Source of the DNA: a virus
IMG/VR virus record: IMGVR_UViG_3300021792_000021
Coordinates: 1 to 22,025 of that record
DNA: 22,025 nucleotides
Strand: one strand, 5' to 3'
The position numbers and the translations under genes were made by a program. This document shows, one piece after another, positions 7,947 to 13,439 of the stretch (positions within the stretch are counted from its first letter, which is position 1; every line of letters begins with the position of its first letter). The notes under the pieces are model-generated. The model made no database searches and was not told the DNA's origin. It saw nothing but the letters and a program-made list of their open reading frames with translations.

Positions 7947-8513
7947 TTAGAAAAAAGTATCAAACTGAGTGAAAACAAGGTTTAGCTTTTGTGGCCCACC
8001 TTCTTCTCGTGAAAACTCGTATTCACTACTAACAGGACGCATAAGGTAGTTGTTTTCATACCCGCCTTTATTAGTCTCATCGCTGAAATACGCATGTAAA
8101 ACCCTTATTTTCACTAAGTATTCTGCTGGTAATCCTACTGTTCCATCGGAATGAGCGACCTTTGCAGATGTTTTATCAAACCAGCGTTTAATCTCACCCT
8201 TTTTATTGTCAAATACGGTTATTCGCATTTCCACATTTTCAGTGGTTTTAACTGAATCTAATGATGCAGATCCGATCTGGTGTCGTTCAGAGGGTATTGT
8301 GACAGGGGAAAAAGTAATATCGGTGGTTAAAAGCTGGAATAACTTTCCTCCTCCTTCCACCTCGATTTTGTAAAGTTTTCTTGATGCCAGGCTTATACCC
8401 GCATATTCGCGCATTATTGCGCGGGCTTCGGCTGCGGAAACACCACCAAAGGATGGGGTTGCTACTCCACTGATACCATCTACAAGACAATTACTACTCA
8501 AATCCGTCACCAT
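7947..8513 (-). CDS. Tail-associated 188-aa structural protein
   Basis: The family is not firmly recognised. The frame is open from 8570, but I chose the ATG at 8513. It gives a 20-nt overlap with the end of the portal gene, while the longer start would overlap by 77 nt and add a basic leader read out of portal coding sequence. The protein is mostly beta: LYKIEVEGGGKLFQLL, TDITFSPVTIPSE, ENVEMRITVFDNKKGEIKRWFDKTSAK, EYLVKIRVLHAY, and a closing EYEFSREEGGPQKLNLVFTQFDTFF. The domain with a paired-strand C terminus is like tube-type or tube-initiator proteins of tails. It lies between portal and the tape-measure-like gene. I infer a tail-tube-fold component, for example a terminator, initiator or baseplate tube protein. 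Confidence 0.7.
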   Translation of the reverse strand: MVTDLSSNCLVDGISGVATPSFGGVSAAEARAIMREYAGISLASRKLYKIEVEGGGKLFQLLTTDITFSPVTIPSERHQIGSASLDSVKTTENVEMRITVFDNKKGEIKRWFDKTSAKVAHSDGTVGLPAEYLVKIRVLHAYFSDETNKGGYENNYLMRPVSSEYEFSREEGGPQKLNLVFTQFDTFF

Positions 8514-10044
8514 TAGCACTTTCTTCTTGGACAATTGGCTTTTTGGCGTAAACCTTAGCTTCCGCCTCATCCATCATCATCTGCTTAACCAGGAAATTCT
8601 CAATCATCTCTTCTGATTTGCCCATGTCAGTTAATTGCTGTAGAACACCAACCGCCATACTTGCAGCGTTCATTGACGCGAGCTTGGTTTGTTGCCTTTC
8701 ATTATCCAATGCAGAGATAGAGCCATAGAAATTAATCTGCCAGGGTCTATCTTTGGCTTCAAATACAACACCGTATTTATAATATGTATGAATATTAATC
8801 AGGTCGTTATAGAACGTCTCTAAAGCGTTTCTAATGATTCTCGATGTTTCTCCAATTTGGGCAGAGGTTCTATAGAATCCTCCTTCCCCAAGTCCTCCGC
8901 TTAAAATCTCCGAAAACCCTAGTTGACTTAGATCAATTCCTAGTGCTGAACTTAATAATTTTGCATGAATCATCACATCTTCAATACTAATTGAAGATGT
9001 TCTTCCTGAATTCCCAGCATCTGAAACTTGAGTGAGTTGTTTTTCGCTAAATGTTGGCATTAGATGGGTTATTTTTTCCAGCATTGGCTCGCCATCTTGA
9101 GCTGCTTTTTCTGCTATTGCCTTGCTTTTCAAAAGCATTTCTTTAAAGCTTTTCAGGAAACGCTCCCTTTGTTTTTTTGTCATTCCTGCAAGGTTAACAG
9201 AGAGTATTTTTTCATCGATGGAATCAATCCATCGCTGGCTGGTTAGTCCCAGTAGAGCTTTTGACAGGTTATCGTATGGAGATTCAGCAGAATATAAAAG
9301 AGAACCTCCAACCATTGCTGGCAATAAGTCTAAGTTTTCTATGTCATCTTCTTCAAGATTAAGTCTATAGCCTTTTTCAACGACAGATATTTGTGGAACC
9401 CAGGTCGTTCTTGGCATGCGCATGCGTACCATTTGTCCAAGATTCAGCTTGCCTGACATCTTTTTGCCAGAATAAATGATAAACCCCATAGTCTTATCAC
9501 CCTGTTCGTAAGGTTGGACTAATGGCGGACGAACCATCTCACCCGTGTATACGTTTACTATCCCCTTTTTCTCTTTTACATAAACTCTTCCATAGGCATC
9601 TCCAAACGTAACACCGTTGTATGCCGTTGAGAATGCAATATTATTGAATATGATGTTTAGATCCTCATTAAGCTCCCTGACAATCTTCTCTTTTTGTTTG
9701 TCACCTTCTACATCATGGGCTTTCTCAATAAATATTGTGTCTCCAGTGGTTTCGTGTCCTCCCAATGCCGCTGTTACCAATAAGCGCAATGCTGTTGCTA
9801 TTATCGGATCGGATTCCATTCTGCTCCATTTTCTATAAATCTCTTCGCGGCTTCTAGCAGAACGCTTGCCACTCCCAAGCAGTGATTGAGAAACAGTAGT
9901 ACCTCCATCAAAGGCATAAGAATCTGCTTCACTAATGTTTTCCATTGCATCTGCGGAGATTACAGGTTCAATACGCTGACCATGCTGCTTTTTTTGGAAG
10001 AAAGACCAAAAACCTTTTTTTTTAGATTGATCTGCTTTTGGCAT
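8494..10044 (-). CDS. Portal protein
   Basis: A 516-aa protein, a normal length for portals. The N-terminal region has the typical portal opening: a short basic/aromatic lead (KKGFWSFFQKK), then SREEIYRKWSRMESDP (65-80) followed by a hydrophobic helix IIATALRLLVTAALGG and a beta segment. The middle contains a wing-like beta region (GDAYGRVYVKEKKGIVNVY; VRMRMPRTTWVPQI). It is followed by long helices (FLKSFKEMLLKSKAIAEKAAQ), a Gly/Ser segment (SEILSGGLGEGGFYR) and a helical C terminus rich in Met and Gln, which suits stem and crown. It is the first gene of the minus-strand structural block. No ribosome site is obvious before the ATG at 10044. Twelve subunits would form the DNA channel at the capsid vertex. 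Confidence 0.85.
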   Translation of the reverse strand: MPKADQSKKKGFWSFFQKKQHGQRIEPVISADAMENISEADSYAFDGGTTVSQSLLGSGKRSARSREEIYRKWSRMESDPIIATALRLLVTAALGGHETTGDTIFIEKAHDVEGDKQKEKIVRELNEDLNIIFNNIAFSTAYNGVTFGDAYGRVYVKEKKGIVNVYTGEMVRPPLVQPYEQGDKTMGFIIYSGKKMSGKLNLGQMVRMRMPRTTWVPQISVVEKGYRLNLEEDDIENLDLLPAMVGGSLLYSAESPYDNLSKALLGLTSQRWIDSIDEKILSVNLAGMTKKQRERFLKSFKEMLLKSKAIAEKAAQDGEPMLEKITHLMPTFSEKQLTQVSDAGNSGRTSSISIEDVMIHAKLLSSALGIDLSQLGFSEILSGGLGEGGFYRTSAQIGETSRIIRNALETFYNDLINIHTYYKYGVVFEAKDRPWQINFYGSISALDNERQQTKLASMNAASMAVGVLQQLTDMGKSEEMIENFLVKQMMMDEAEAKVYAKKPIVQEESANGDGFE

Positions 10045-10114
10045 GAGGTTGGGTGCTTAGAGTAATTGACATTACTACATATTTTGAGCTACACAGATCA
10101 TAAAACACTGCTTG

Positions 10115-10123
10115 GTTTTCCGT
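10115..10123 (-). promoter_or_regulatory. ACGGAAAAC motif upstream of the portal gene
   Basis: The minus strand reads ACGGAAAAC, nine bases shared exactly with the site upstream of the tube-like gene (TACGGAAAACTACCC). The distance from its core to the portal start codon is 71 nt, against 68 and 77 nt at the other two sites. TATGAT lies about 12 nt downstream and could be a -10 box. This is the weakest of the three matches because the TACCC half is absent. Confidence 0.3.
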
Positions 10124-10202
10124 TACTAATGAATAGCATTTAGTATATTTATTTCAACAACAATAGTTGTTTATTATCATGATTTTGCTATTATATTTTC
10201 CA

Positions 10203-10267
10203 GCGAAGGTAGTCGCCCAAAAGCAAGCATATTTATATGCTCTCCACTCCTAACAGACTGCTTTCGC
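10203..10267 (+). promoter_or_regulatory. Structured leader just before the tmRNA
   Basis: GCGAAGGTAGTC (10203-10214) can pair along all 12 positions with GACTGCTTTCGC (10256-10267), with two G:U pairs. The enclosed loop contains a second inverted repeat, AGCATATTTATATGCT (10226-10241). The outer stem ends 4 nt before the mature 5' end of the tmRNA at 10272. It could be a processing signal, a separate small RNA or part of a promoter region. On the minus strand the inner repeat reads TATAAATA, identical to the T4 late promoter core, which could instead serve the portal operon. The pairing is visible; the function is not known. Confidence 0.4.
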
Positions 10268-10271
10268 CTCT

Positions 10272-10619
10272 GGGGACGACCAGGATTCGATAAAGAACTG
10301 AGTTGATTTTCTACATGCAGGGTGATGATTAAACATCCTTAAACAAATAATCAAACAATAGTTGCAAACGATAGCAATTACACTCCTGATTTAGCTCTAG
10401 TAGCTTAAACCAGCGGATCACTACTGATGTCAGATAGGTAGATGATTTGTCATGAATCTGGCAACAACCGTATCCTCTTAAAGACGGTAAACAATAGACG
10501 GAGACAGCCTAAAGTTTCATTTACTGGCATGGCTCAAAACAAACAAAAAATGAGAAGCATGTATAACGGAATTTAATAGGTTACTTTAGACGGCGGTTCG
10601 ATTCCGCCCGTCTCCACCA
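10272..10619 (+). ncRNA. ssrA: Phage-encoded one-piece tmRNA, tag ANDSNYTPDLALVA
   Basis: A 348-nt transfer-messenger RNA that would free stalled ribosomes and add a degradation tag. The acceptor stem is GGGGACG (10272-10278) with CGTCTCC (10609-10615), then ACCA, so CCA is encoded. The third pair is G:U, the alanine identity element of tmRNAs. The T arm is GGCGG-TTCGATT-CCGCC (10592-10608). The conserved AGGATTCGA follows the acceptor. The P2 helix includes TACATGC (10312-10318) with GCATGTA (10557-10563). Pseudoknot 1 has stem GGGTG/CATCC (10320-10324 with 10334-10338) and stem TGATTA/TAATCA (10326-10331 with 10348-10353). The resume codon GCA is at 10364, ten bases after the pseudoknot. 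The tag frame of 14 codons ends with TAA at 10406-10408. CCGT/ACGG stems further on may be later pseudoknots. The surrounding phage genes argue that the phage, not the host chromosome, carries it. Confidence 0.95.
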
Positions 10620-10637
10620 AATATCATTGGCAAGCAT

Positions 10638-10664
10638 AAAAAGTGCTTTCAAGATGGTCTTTTT
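10638..10664 (+). terminator. Possible weak terminator after the tmRNA
   Basis: AAAAAG (10638-10643) can pair with CTTTTT (10659-10664), with a 15-nt loop. An alternative stem AAGCA/TGCTT sits just upstream. It begins 18 nt after the CCA end. It is weak and AT-only, so read-through is possible. Confidence 0.3.
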
Positions 10665-10909
10665 ATCATTTTCATACATCAAGAAAGCGAGAACCTTCAG
10701 GCAGGCAATGGGGTAATAAACCTGTCAGAACTACGCAGAGATTACCTTGTCTTTGTTGGTGGTTCCGTTTGATCTACGATACAGATCACTCCTCAACCAA
10801 ACCTACCGTTTATCAGATGATTGTTATTTTTAATAGCCAAAAGGGTTAAGAATAGCTATAGTAAAAACACCCAAAGCAATTAATAAAAAAATATACAAAG
10901 GTGATAAAT
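10665..10909 (+). other. Non-coding stretch between tmRNA and the next gene
   Basis: No convincing gene is seen. A two-part stem-loop is visible at 10760-10799: TGGTT/AACCA, an internal loop, then TGATCT/AGATCA around a 7-nt loop. A second possible hairpin is GGCAGG with CCTGTC near 10700-10730. A -10-like TATAGT lies at 10857-10862, about 48 nt before the ATG at 10910, without a good -35 at 17 bp. The stretch may be a leader of the gene at 10910 or the remains of another RNA. Confidence 0.4.
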
Positions 10910-11383
10910 ATGAAAAAAATTAATAATGAAAAAGTAACCCATTTATTGGTAAATAAGAAAACAAAAAAAGCACTCTTACTGGATAAGAACGAAGTGAAAG
11001 CTTATAAACATCTAAAAAAAGAAGCAAAAGGCAAGGGAAGAAAAGCAGATGCTGCCAGAAGAATGCTAAGTGGATACACGGCATCAGTAGTTTTTGCTGC
11101 ACTAGCATTCGTAGCATCCCCAAACGAGGCTTCTGCCTGTGATCGTTATGCTTCTTGCACTAACAACACCTCACTCGAAGCAGCTTATGAAGCCGTACAG
11201 CCAGTCTATAACTGGAATACTGTCATTGCTGAATTTACCAAAGGTATTAACAAGGGTATTAAGGATGGTAATCGTGCTAACTATTTGGTTCAAATTAAAA
11301 GTAAGGCTACATCTAAAACACTTATAAGTTTTGAGATGTCATGCTTTATAAAAGACACTTTCTGGAAGTGTTACAGCAACTAA
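10910..11383 (+). CDS. Small exported protein with long basic N-terminal region
   Basis: A 157-aa protein, family not recognised. The ATG at 10910 has AAAGGTG 6 nt upstream; an in-frame GTG at 10901 lies inside that ribosome site and is rejected. Residues 1-52 are basic and Lys-rich. Residues 55-70 (GYTASVVFAALAFVAS) are hydrophobic, followed by NEASAC, so signal peptidase I could cut after Ala76. The mature part, ~81 residues, has Cys at 77, 83, 145 and 154, enough for two disulfides, and a helix around AAYEAVQPVYNW. The long segment ahead of the hydrophobic core recalls extended signal peptides; alternatively it could be a single-pass inner membrane protein. It is the first coding gene after the tmRNA and is followed by a second exported protein. 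A role in altering the host envelope, such as superinfection exclusion, is only a guess. Confidence 0.75.
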   Translation: MKKINNEKVTHLLVNKKTKKALLLDKNEVKAYKHLKKEAKGKGRKADAARRMLSGYTASVVFAALAFVASPNEASACDRYASCTNNTSLEAAYEAVQPVYNWNTVIAEFTKGINKGIKDGNRANYLVQIKSKATSKTLISFEMSCFIKDTFWKCYSN

Positions 11384-11409
11384 CTAATCATAAATAGATA
11401 AAAAATAAT

Positions 11410-11436
11410 ATATGGGTACTTTTCAAGTGCCCATAT
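11410..11436 (+). terminator. Strong 12-bp hairpin between the two exported-protein genes
   Basis: ATATGGGTACTT pairs with AAGTGCCCATAT over 12 bp (one T:G pair) with a 3-nt loop TTC. It starts 27 nt after the stop at 11383 and ends 25 nt before the next ATG. No T run follows, so it may be an mRNA-processing or stabilising hairpin rather than a true intrinsic terminator. Confidence 0.4.
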
Positions 11437-11461
11437 TCGATTATTAGAGGTAAATTATATA

Positions 11462-11710
11462 ATGAAAATTAAATTAACAGTGCTGCCTTTGTTATTCAGC
11501 TTTGCGGTCACTACATCCTATGCTGGATGTGTTTTTGATGCAGGTTCAACAAAGTACTTAATAAATAAAAATGGCACTTATAGTTTTTATAGAGGCAATC
11601 TCTCGGGTAAAAAATGCGATTATGAGTACAGAACTAAGTATTGGAGAGGGAAAAATGGCAAAGGCAAAAAGAGAACCGTTTTTTTGTCAAAGTTGGAGCG
11701 ATTATTATAG
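11462..11710 (+). CDS. Small secreted protein, 82 aa
   Basis: I do not recognise a family. Residues 1-21 are a classical signal peptide: MKIK, hydrophobic LTVLPLLFSFAV, then TTSYA, with cleavage expected after Ala21 (S-Y-A). The following GC could look like a lipobox, but Tyr at -3 fits poorly. The mature protein is about 61 residues, with two cysteines (23 and 52) that could form one disulfide. It is basic, especially near the end (YWRGKNGKGKKRTVF). AGAGG lies about 11 nt before the ATG. With the preceding gene it forms a pair of small exported products next to the tmRNA. Such morons often act at the cell envelope, but nothing in this sequence shows a function. Confidence 0.7.
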   Translation: MKIKLTVLPLLFSFAVTTSYAGCVFDAGSTKYLINKNGTYSFYRGNLSGKKCDYEYRTKYWRGKNGKGKKRTVFLSKLERLL

Positions 11711-11771
11711 AGCTTAAGGACTTCTGAATTTGAAAAGAGGATTTCCATAACTAATCTTTTTGAGTCTATTG

Positions 11772-11987
11772 TTAGGCTTGATCTTGCACACTGTTTTTTA
11801 ATAGCTCATTAAAAAACAGTGTTGTAATTGTTACCGTTTTTGCGTTTTTGAACTGGTTTATCTTTTGTCTGCCGTTTTTAATCCCATACTTTTCTTCTAA
11901 GTAAATAGCTAATTGATTATGGTTTTCTGTGCCAGTTGCCTTTATTAAGTGATTTAATATTGATTTATTTGTAATTATTTTATTCAT
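11772..11987 (-). CDS. Putative small HTH DNA-binding protein (repressor-like)
   Basis: A 71-aa protein. Residues ~8-47 show a pattern like the N-terminal helix-turn-helix of small phage repressors: NHLIKATGTENHNQLAIYLEEKYG, then a recognition-like helix KNGRQKINQFKNAK. There is no C-terminal oligomerisation domain beyond one helix (TTLFFNELLKN). AGGA lies 9 nt before the ATG at 11987. It is transcribed away from the plus-strand gene at 12067, and the shared 79-bp gap holds a strong promoter overlapped by an inverted repeat, the classic layout of a repressor and its target. The last 12 codons contain a 15-bp perfect inverted repeat (11788-11822). The HTH assignment is by eye and could be wrong. 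Confidence 0.55.
   Translation of the reverse strand: MNKIITNKSILNHLIKATGTENHNQLAIYLEEKYGIKNGRQKINQFKNAKTVTITTLFFNELLKNSVQDQA
11788..11822. repeat. Perfect 15-bp inverted repeat inside the 3' end of the HTH gene
   Basis: ACACTGTTTTTTAAT (11788-11802), a 5-nt loop AGCTC, then ATTAAAAAACAGTGT (11808-11822). The arms are fully complementary. It encodes the residues around TLFFNELLKNS of the minus-strand gene. It may be a hairpin limiting convergent transcription from 11710, a protein-binding dyad, or an mRNA-stability element. It lacks a trailing T run on either strand. Confidence 0.6.
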
Positions 11988-12002
11988 TTTGTAAATATCC
12001 TA

Positions 12003-12031
12003 TTGACGTGGTTAGTATATGTAAATATAGT
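12003..12031 (+). promoter_or_regulatory. Sigma70-like promoter for the 12067 gene
   Basis: TTGACG at 12003-12008 and TATAGT at 12026-12031 are spaced by exactly 17 bp, 36 nt before the ATG at 12067. This is the best consensus-type promoter in the window. The inverted repeat at 12017-12041 covers its -10 box. Confidence 0.7.
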
Positions 12032-12041
12032 ATATACATAT
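12017..12041. promoter_or_regulatory. Candidate operator (ATATGTA...TACATAT)
   Basis: A 7-bp perfect inverted repeat (12017-12023 with 12035-12041) with an 11-bp centre lies across the -10 box of the plus-strand promoter, in the gap shared with the divergent HTH gene. Its size suits a dimeric repressor. A minus-strand promoter for the HTH gene may overlap it (TTGAAT with AT-rich boxes downstream), which would allow autoregulation. Confidence 0.45.
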
Positions 12042-12066
12042 TCAATGAACAGCAAGAAAACAAATT

Positions 12067-12312
12067 ATGAAAGCGGCTAATGATTCAAATTTCTCAAGTA
12101 CTTTTTTTGTAGGTCAAAAAGTAGAGGCGAGATTTATAGGCGACTCATCTGTAAAGCTAAAAGGTAAAGTAATAAAAAGAACTAAATGCTTTGTATGGGT
12201 TGATGTTTCTGGAGTAGGCGTTAAGCGTTGCAAAGTTAAAGTTTGTGATAATGTAGAATACATTTTACCTTTAGGTGATTATTCTATGGCTCCTAGGTTT
12301 AAAGCGGCATGA
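12067..12312 (+). CDS. Small conserved-looking phage/plasmid protein, 81 aa
   Basis: The function is not known to me. The protein has a short polar lead, then a beta-rich core typical of a small SH3-like barrel: FVGQKVEARFIGDSS (14-28), KLKGKVIKRTKCFVWVDV (31-48), GVKRCKVKVCDNVEYILP (51-68). It ends with GDYSMAPRF, a motif I recall from accessory proteins of phages and conjugative plasmids. Three cysteines are present. It has a strong promoter of its own under a likely operator, so it is probably expressed early or upon de-repression. Only a weak purine stretch (AAGAAAA) precedes the ATG. A nucleic-acid-binding role is possible from the fold pattern, but this is inference. Confidence 0.7.
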   Translation: MKAANDSNFSSTFFVGQKVEARFIGDSSVKLKGKVIKRTKCFVWVDVSGVGVKRCKVKVCDNVEYILPLGDYSMAPRFKAA

Positions 12313-12342
12313 ATTACTCAATAAGATTAACCTGCTACAATG

Positions 12343-12377
12343 ACGTTTGTTAGACGATAAATATCTCAAACAAGCGT
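12343..12377 (+). terminator. Hairpin after the 81-aa gene
   Basis: ACGTTTGTT (12343-12351) pairs with AACAAGCGT (12369-12377) over 9 bp with one T:G pair and a 17-nt loop. It lies 31 nt after the stop codon. A-rich rather than T-rich sequence follows, so termination is uncertain. Confidence 0.3.
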
Positions 12378-12446
12378 TAAAAATATTAGTTTACTTTAGA
12401 AATCCTAAGTATGATTTGCCCGAGAATTTGGAGTTGGAGATATAAA

Positions 12447-12710
12447 ATGATAGAAGTTGATGGATTGAGGTATCACGTTACTTCGAAATTTGAAGATAAC
12501 GAGCAGGGAATCAGCTCTGCAAATAAATACATGCAGAGCCATCCAGATGAAACGGTATTAACAATAAAAGATGGAGAAATAATTTTAACAAAAGCTAATG
12601 ATTTGGGTATAGCGTCTACAAATACATTGTCTGCCACAAAAAAGTGGTTAAAAAATCTAGCTGTATATCCAGAGGAAAACGAAATAAACTTCAGGCAAAA
12701 GACTGGATAA
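12447..12710 (+). CDS. Hypothetical protein, 87 aa
   Basis: Family not recognised. I chose the ATG at 12447 because GGAG lies 7 nt upstream (GGAGATATAAAATG); the in-frame ATG at 12411 adds 12 residues with no ribosome site. The protein reads as a compact alpha/beta unit: MIEVDGLRYHVTSKFEDNEQ, a helix GISSANKYMQSHPDE, strands TVLTIKDGEIILTKAND, then a helix around SATKKWLKNLAV and an acidic/basic end. It is acidic overall in the first half. There are no cysteines, signal peptide or membrane segments. It follows the 81-aa gene on the same strand after a 134-bp gap with a hairpin, and it converges with the anti-restriction operon. Confidence 0.65.
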   Translation: MIEVDGLRYHVTSKFEDNEQGISSANKYMQSHPDETVLTIKDGEIILTKANDLGIASTNTLSATKKWLKNLAVYPEENEINFRQKTG

Positions 12711-12718
12711 TTTGGGTC

Positions 12719-12746
12719 TGCTCTGAGGGTGTTAACCTACAGAGCA
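12719..12746. terminator. Hairpin between convergent genes
   Basis: TGCTCTG (12719-12725) pairs with CAGAGCA (12740-12746), extended by AGG/CCT with one bulged A. It sits between the stop of the plus-strand gene (12710) and the stop of the minus-strand 44-aa gene (12783), where a two-way terminator would be expected. No clear T run follows on either strand. Confidence 0.4.
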
Positions 12747-12782
12747 AACATTATGATTTAAACAGCAGATACGATGAAATTT

Positions 12783-12917
12783 CTAGTCTTCACTATCTTC
12801 ATCTTCATCTTCATAAAGATCATCGTAATTGATGCCTTCCTGGTTGCACAACTCCTCCTCATTGTCGTACTTTCCGCTATCCAGCATATCCTGATATTTT
12901 TTGATCATTTTAGCCAT
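12783..12917 (-). CDS. Small acidic protein, 44 aa
   Basis: A short gene: ATG at 12917, stop TAG at 12783-12785. AGGAG lies 7 nt before the start (AGGAGTTAAATTATG), an excellent ribosome site. The product begins MAKMIKKYQDMLDSGKYDNEEE, has one Cys, and ends in a strongly acidic tail (YEDEDEDSED). The tail is written with GAAGAT repeats, so the DNA is locally repetitive. It is the last gene of the minus-strand block that carries the Dar-like genes, 83 bp after the 141-aa gene, with a hairpin (12962-12980) between. Acidic-tail microproteins of phages often mimic DNA or bind basic host proteins; nothing here shows which, if either, applies. Confidence 0.6.
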   Translation of the reverse strand: MAKMIKKYQDMLDSGKYDNEEELCNQEGINYDDLYEDEDEDSED

Positions 12918-12961
12918 AATTTAACTCCTAATAATGCACAATAATATGAGAATGAATGACG

Positions 12962-12980
12962 GGTCAATGTGCCTTTGACC
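12962..12980 (-). terminator. Short hairpin after the 141-aa gene
   Basis: GGTCAA (12962-12967) pairs with TTGACC (12975-12980) around a 7-nt loop, and an outer C:G pair is possible across a bulge. It lies 20-39 nt after the stop at 13001 on the minus strand. There is no T run. It may separate expression of the 44-aa gene from the large genes. Confidence 0.3.
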
Positions 12981-13000
12981 GCATCTACATAAATTTTACC

Positions 13001-13426
13001 TTATTTTGTATATAAAGTAACCATATCATCATCATGTAAAAGATATTTATCACCATCATCGTTGATAATGAATTCTTTTACACCCTGGAAAAAAGTCTTG
13101 TCGTATATTGTCTTGAATTCATAAGCAAGGATGATTGAATTCAAGTCATTAGAACCAGAATAGATACTTCTGACAACTTCATCTTTTTCTGGCATTTCAG
13201 AATTAAACATTCCATGCTCGATAAGGATTCTTTTTAACTCCCACCAATAAACACCAAACCTGATGTAGTTATCTGGTTTTTTCAGAACAAAATCTCTTGC
13301 GATAGTTGCTAGTTCAACAACAGGTGCTTTGTCTTTATTTTTCCAAAATAACTCTACTTGAGTTGCATTCTCCTCTAGCTGTTCTTTTTTTAAAATATTA
13401 TCGGGTAAATAAAACTCATATTTCAT
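13001..13426 (-). CDS. Hypothetical protein, 141 aa, in the anti-restriction operon
   Basis: I do not recognise it. The frame is open from 13453, but the ATG at 13426 is preferred: AAGAGA lies about 8 nt upstream, and this start falls 13 nt after the stop of the 2348-aa gene instead of overlapping it. The protein is acidic and mainly helical (KKEQLEENATQVELFWKNKD; VVELATIARDFVLKKP; FGVYWWELKRILIEHG), with an acidic C-terminal beta hairpin (FIINDDGDKYLLHDDDMVTLYTK). It has no cysteines, signal peptide or membrane segments. Placement directly after a DarB-like gene suggests a partner, or a small head-packaged product as in the P1 dar operons, but there is no sequence sign of that. Confidence 0.75.
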   Translation of the reverse strand: MKYEFYLPDNILKKEQLEENATQVELFWKNKDKAPVVELATIARDFVLKKPDNYIRFGVYWWELKRILIEHGMFNSEMPEKDEVVRSIYSGSNDLNSIILAYEFKTIYDKTFFQGVKEFIINDDGDKYLLHDDDMVTLYTK

Positions 13427-13439
13427 AGTTAAGTTCTCT

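Noticed and set aside
8287-8490. Minus-strand 67-codon frame near the start of the 188-aa gene
   Set aside because: It is an out-of-frame shadow with abundant Trp, Arg and Cys and no ribosome site.
10272-10619. Host ssrA serving as a prophage attachment site
   Set aside because: ssrA is a common integration site, but no second copy of its 3' end, no integrase and no host gene is seen in the window, and phage genes lie on both sides.
10643-10849. Plus-strand 68-codon open frame after the tmRNA
   Set aside because: It starts with GTG without a ribosome site, overlaps a possible terminator and a stem-loop, and has an unlikely composition (many Trp, Arg, His, Cys).
12783-12830. Short tandem repeat (cttcat units) as a microsatellite or CRISPR-like array
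   Set aside because: The repeat is explained by Glu-Asp codons of the 44-aa acidic protein, and there are no spacers.
12644-12832. Plus-strand 62-codon open frame
   Set aside because: It overlaps the end of the 87-aa gene and all but a few codons of the short acidic gene's end on the other strand, has no ribosome site, and its His/Leu repeats are the antisense of the acidic tail.
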